Shown in pieces: positions 4,272 through 6,857 of a stretch of DNA of 6,857 bases. This stretch comes from an uncultured Coriobacteriaceae bacterium. Its GTDB lineage: Bacteria > Actinomycetota > Coriobacteriia > Coriobacteriales > UMGS124. The notes under the pieces are model-generated. The model was not told the origin of the DNA. It saw nothing but the letters and a program-made list of their open reading frames with translations, and did not search any database. The stretch is taken from assembly GCA_900555105.1 (NCBI GenBank), contig USJP01000087.1, forward strand, positions 1 to 6,857. The letters are read 5' to 3'. Made by a program: the position numbers and the translations under genes. The first letter of the stretch is position 1. Each line of letters begins with the position of its first letter.

Positions 4272-6857
4272 TTACTTCGCGAAGAGCCTGCCGACGCCTG
4301 AGATTCTGTCGTAGTTGTAGTTGGTGGAGTTGTACAAGGTCGTGATGTAAACACCGCCCGAGGGAAGCGCCTGGATGATCTGGTCATTGCCCAGGTAGAT
4401 GGCCACATGACCCGGCCAGAACACGAGGTCGCCACGGCTCATCTGCCACTTGCTGATGCGCTGGATCTTGCCGTAGTTCCACAGGTTGTTGGCGTCGTGG
4501 CTGTGCCAGCCGTCGCTGCCCGAATCCCAGTGGCAGATGGGGTCGAAGCACTTGATGTAATCGTCGTCCTTGGTATCCATACCCACGGCGTAGCAGCACT
4601 GCATGACGAGGCCCACACAGTCCACGCCCACACCCGGCGCGCACGCGTAGTTCCACACGTACGAGGTGCCCAAGTACTCATAGGCGCGCGCGATGAAAGC
4701 CTCGACGCAGTCTTGACGCGTGGCGGCCGCACCGATGCGCGAGGGAGTCATGTACGACAGGATGCCGCGCGAGGGGCTGTGCGGAGAGACGTTGTAGGTG
4801 CTCACCTGGTACATGTCACTGGGGTTCTGCCAGCCAATCTTGCCCGAAGGAGCATAGAGGATGCGCTGGGCACGATAGTCCTCGTGACCCTCGGGGTCGA
4901 TAACCTTGGCGTAGAACCAGTAGTAGTCCTCGGCCGGCAGGGTCACGCTCAGCGACTCGCCGCCCATCTGGGAGCCAACCAGGGTCGCGGAGCCCTCGGC
5001 CCAGCCGCGCTTCCAGGTGTACTTGAACGAGTAACCCTCAGTGCTCGGGGCGTCGAGAATCGCCGCAACGACCCAACTCGCGTCGCCGGCGGAGCCGACC
5101 TTGGCTCTCTCGAGCTTCCATACCTGAACAACGCTCGACGCCATGCGGGCCGTACCGTAGGCATCGGTGACCTTTACGTACACGGTGTATTTACCAGGGG
5201 TGTCGAAATCCAGGTTCACAGAAGAGCTGAACGTGGCATCGCCCGTCCACGTGCTGCCATCAGAGCAGACCCAGGCAAACTGGTACGTAAGCCCCGAGCC
5301 GGAACCCGAGACGTTAGCCGTGGCCCGCGTGGAACTGCCGGCCTTGAGGTAGGCGTTTGCCGTGCTCAGGCCGGAAAGCGACCAGCTAGCCTGCTGCATC
5401 GTGGCACCCGCCAGCACATCGCGCGAAAGCACGGTGATCATCTTGGCAGCCTGGGCACGGGTGGTGGCCGCCTGCGGGTTGAGCAGGGCGACGCCCGTGG
5501 TGGTGTCGCCCGTCAAGATGCCAGCGGCGTTTGCCCACTCCATGGCGTCGGCGGCATACTCGCTCACCTGATCTGAATCGTAGAAGCCCGAGATGTCCGC
5601 GCTGCCCGACCCCTTGCCGCAGCGCTGGGCGAAGCGGTAGAGCATGGTAGCGAAATCCTCACGCGTGATGGGGTCGCCCACGCCGAACTTGCTGGTAGCA
5701 AAATAGCCGGTAGAGATGCCGTTCTCATAGGCCCATTCAACGGCAGCCGTGTACCACTGCCCCGTCTCGACGTCGGAGAAGTGCAAGGTCGAGCTCGATG
5801 CGGAGCCCTTGGCATAGCGATAGAGAATGGTCACAACCTGCTCGCGCGAAATACCGTCGTTGGGGCCGAACAGGCCGTCGGCGGAATAGCCGCTCATGAG
5901 GCCATTGTCCACCACGTAGTCGATATAGCCGCCCTTGACGTACCAGGAGTCGACAGGCGTATCGGGAAAGCGCGCCTCGTGCTTGTTGTCCTCGCCAGCA
6001 AGGGAGTCAATGGCCGTGCCCACCTTGACCGGGGCAGTCGCGACATAGGCGCTCAGGGCATCGCCGGCCTGCCCAAGCACGTCGGCAAGGACGCTGCGCG
6101 CGGAGACCACGGAGGCAGCAGCGGCATCCGAAGCGTCAGCGTTGTCATCTGCAGGATTAAAGACGCCAGCGAGCATCTGGGTTGCGGCCTCGCCAAGCCA
6201 GGCAAAGTCATAGTGCTCGAAATCCGAGGGCAGGGCAAGCTCCACCACGACGATGGGCATTCCGTCCTGCGCCGCAGGAAGCTCGCAGGCAAGCTCCCCA
6301 GCGGCGAGGTTGGCGTGCACCTCAAGAAGCAGGTCGACGCCAGCCTCTTTGGCAAGAGCGATGCGGGCGGCGAGCTCATCTTGAGCAGAAGCGCCAGAAG
6401 CAGCTGCCTGTGAGCCCGAACGAAGCATGCTGACGCTCAGGCCCTGGGCATCCTGCACGGAGCGCGCAAGCTGCTGGGCAAGCGCAAGTGTGAGGTCGGC
6501 CTCAGTGAGATCGCCCAGAGCCGTACCTGCATGCTCACCGTCATGGGCGGCGTCGAGTGCGACCTTGAGCGCGACACCCTCAGAGGCACGCGCAGGAGCA
6601 GCGGCGACAAGAGCCTCGGAAAGCGTGGCATAGGCCGTCTTGCCCTCGGGCGTCACCACGTAGTACTTGAGCGTGCAGGCGCCGGCGAGCTTGGAGTCAG
6701 CAGGCGCATCGGGAGCGGAGGGGTTCTCCGGCTGGCCAGGCTTGGTGGGCTCGCCGGGCTGGGTGGGGTCCGTCGGCGCCGCAGGATCAGTGGGCTCAGC
6801 AGGCTCGGCCGGGTCTGTCGGCTGACTGGGGTCGGTGGGGTCCGTCGGCGTTATGGG
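4272..6857 (-). CDS. Multidomain cell-wall hydrolase: amidase_3-like, 3x SLH, 2x Ig-like, NlpC/P60 (5' end outside window)
   Basis: 861 residues are visible (numbered here from the window edge) and the frame has no stop up to base 6857, so the start lies outside; a GTG at 6659 sits inside the amidase lead-in and is not the start. Residues 1-55 are a Pro/Thr/Asp/Glu linker. Residues ~98-233 resemble zinc-dependent N-acetylmuramoyl-L-alanine amidase (Amidase_3): DAAHDG (His105), LTEADL (Glu119), LEVHAN (His181) and VVVEL (Glu206). Three SLH domains follow (~297-350, 360-413, 422-482), with ISRE, ITRE and TTRA motifs. Two beta-rich Ig/PKD-like domains (~491-580, 581-669) lead to an NlpC/P60 (C40) domain at ~714-861, with Cys747 in GVDCVGL, His817 in GHVAIYLGN and Gln829 as probable third polar residue. 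NlpC/P60 enzymes usually cut D-Glu/meso-DAP peptide bonds. The protein should be extracellular and wall-bound. Architecture is confident; amidase activity is doubtful because the domain is short. Confidence 0.93.
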   Translation of the reverse strand, partial: PITPTDPTDPSQPTDPAEPAEPTDPAAPTDPTQPGEPTKPGQPENPSAPDAPADSKLAGACTLKYYVVTPEGKTAYATLSEALVAAAPARASEGVALKVALDAAHDGEHAGTALGDLTEADLTLALAQQLARSVQDAQGLSVSMLRSGSQAAASGASAQDELAARIALAKEAGVDLLLEVHANLAAGELACELPAAQDGMPIVVVELALPSDFEHYDFAWLGEAATQMLAGVFNPADDNADASDAAAASVVSARSVLADVLGQAGDALSAYVATAPVKVGTAIDSLAGEDNKHEARFPDTPVDSWYVKGGYIDYVVDNGLMSGYSADGLFGPNDGISREQVVTILYRYAKGSASSSTLHFSDVETGQWYTAAVEWAYENGISTGYFATSKFGVGDPITREDFATMLYRFAQRCGKGSGSADISGFYDSDQVSEYAADAMEWANAAGILTGDTTTGVALLNPQAATTRAQAAKMITVLSRDVLAGATMQQASWSLSGLSTANAYLKAGSSTRATANVSGSGSGLTYQFAWVCSDGSTWTGDATFSSSVNLDFDTPGKYTVYVKVTDAYGTARMASSVVQVWKLERAKVGSAGDASWVVAAILDAPSTEGYSFKYTWKRGWAEGSATLVGSQMGGESLSVTLPAEDYYWFYAKVIDPEGHEDYRAQRILYAPSGKIGWQNPSDMYQVSTYNVSPHSPSRGILSYMTPSRIGAAATRQDCVEAFIARAYEYLGTSYVWNYACAPGVGVDCVGLVMQCCYAVGMDTKDDDYIKCFDPICHWDSGSDGWHSHDANNLWNYGKIQRISKWQMSRGDLVFWPGHVAIYLGNDQIIQALPSGGVYITTLYNSTNYNYDRISGVGRLFAK
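5412..5969 (-). other. Three internal SLH domains of the hydrolase
   Basis: Visible residues 297-482. SLH1 runs from FPDTPVDSWYVKGGYIDYV to ISREQVVTILYRY; SLH2 has FSDVETGQWYTAAVEWAYE and ITREDFATMLYRF; SLH3 has AADAMEWANAAGILTG and TTRAQAAKM. The anchor lies in the middle of the protein, with one hydrolase-like domain on each side, instead of at an end as is usual for SLH proteins. The conserved Arg of each TR/SR motif is kept. Confidence 0.88.
6675..6857 (-). repeat. Low-complexity Pro-Thr-Asp/Glu linker coding repeat
   Basis: The first ~55 visible residues of the hydrolase are a run of short units of the type PTDP, AEPA, PTQPGEP and PTKPGQPENP, ending near a single Cys before the amidase-like domain. 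The coding DNA is a G-rich plus-strand pattern with recurring ggggtc and ggtggg blocks. Such linkers are flexible spacers in wall proteins, so at least one more domain, or the signal peptide, should lie upstream, outside the window. Confidence 0.85.

Noticed and set aside
4407..5576. A 389-codon plus-strand open frame
   Set aside because: It is codon-aligned and antisense to the SLH, Ig-like and NlpC/P60 part of the hydrolase, and shows no domain of its own. The frame at 5781-6413 is the same kind of shadow.
4272..6659. The GTG at 6659 as the start of the hydrolase
   Set aside because: The frame stays open for 66 more codons to the window edge and encodes a typical wall-protein linker. There is no signal peptide after this GTG, although an extracellular protein needs one.

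Overview
The window holds two large genes for cell-surface proteins, both on the minus strand and both running off an edge. The DNA is GC-rich. The proteins combine S-layer homology (SLH) triplets, BspA-like leucine-rich repeats, InlB-type (Flg_new) repeats, a CAP domain and NlpC/P60 and amidase hydrolases. This mix fits a Gram-positive gut or oral bacterium, most likely a high-GC actinobacterium of the class Coriobacteriia (Collinsella/Olsenella/Eggerthella-like). That assignment is inference from composition and domain style; no marker gene is present.

Layout in the direction of transcription, from high to low coordinates. (1) From 6857 to 4272: the C-terminal 861 residues of a secreted peptidoglycan hydrolase. 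The order is a Pro/Thr/Asp-Glu linker, a divergent zinc amidase (Amidase_3-like), three SLH domains, two Ig/PKD-like beta domains and a C-terminal NlpC/P60 cysteine peptidase, ending in TAA at 4272. Its N-terminus is outside the window. (2) From 4271 to 3970: a 302-bp intergenic region with a strong intrinsic terminator directly after the stop, a second terminator-like hairpin, and the leader of the next gene. (3) From 3969 to 1: the first 1323 residues of a large adhesin-like protein. It starts at a GTG with a good Shine-Dalgarno and a signal peptide. A decapeptide-repeat linker follows, then BspA-like leucine-rich repeats, a CAP/SCP domain, a Big_2-like Ig region, three InlB-type repeats and three SLH domains. 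Its reading frame is open at base 1, so the true C-terminus is not seen.

The two proteins share a matching three-SLH module, so both are probably held on the same secondary cell-wall polymer. One would cut peptidoglycan and the other would display adhesive or interaction domains. The terminators suggest separate transcription units. I see no RNA gene, CRISPR array, transposase or plus-strand gene. The long plus-strand open frames are codon-aligned antisense shadows of these two genes.
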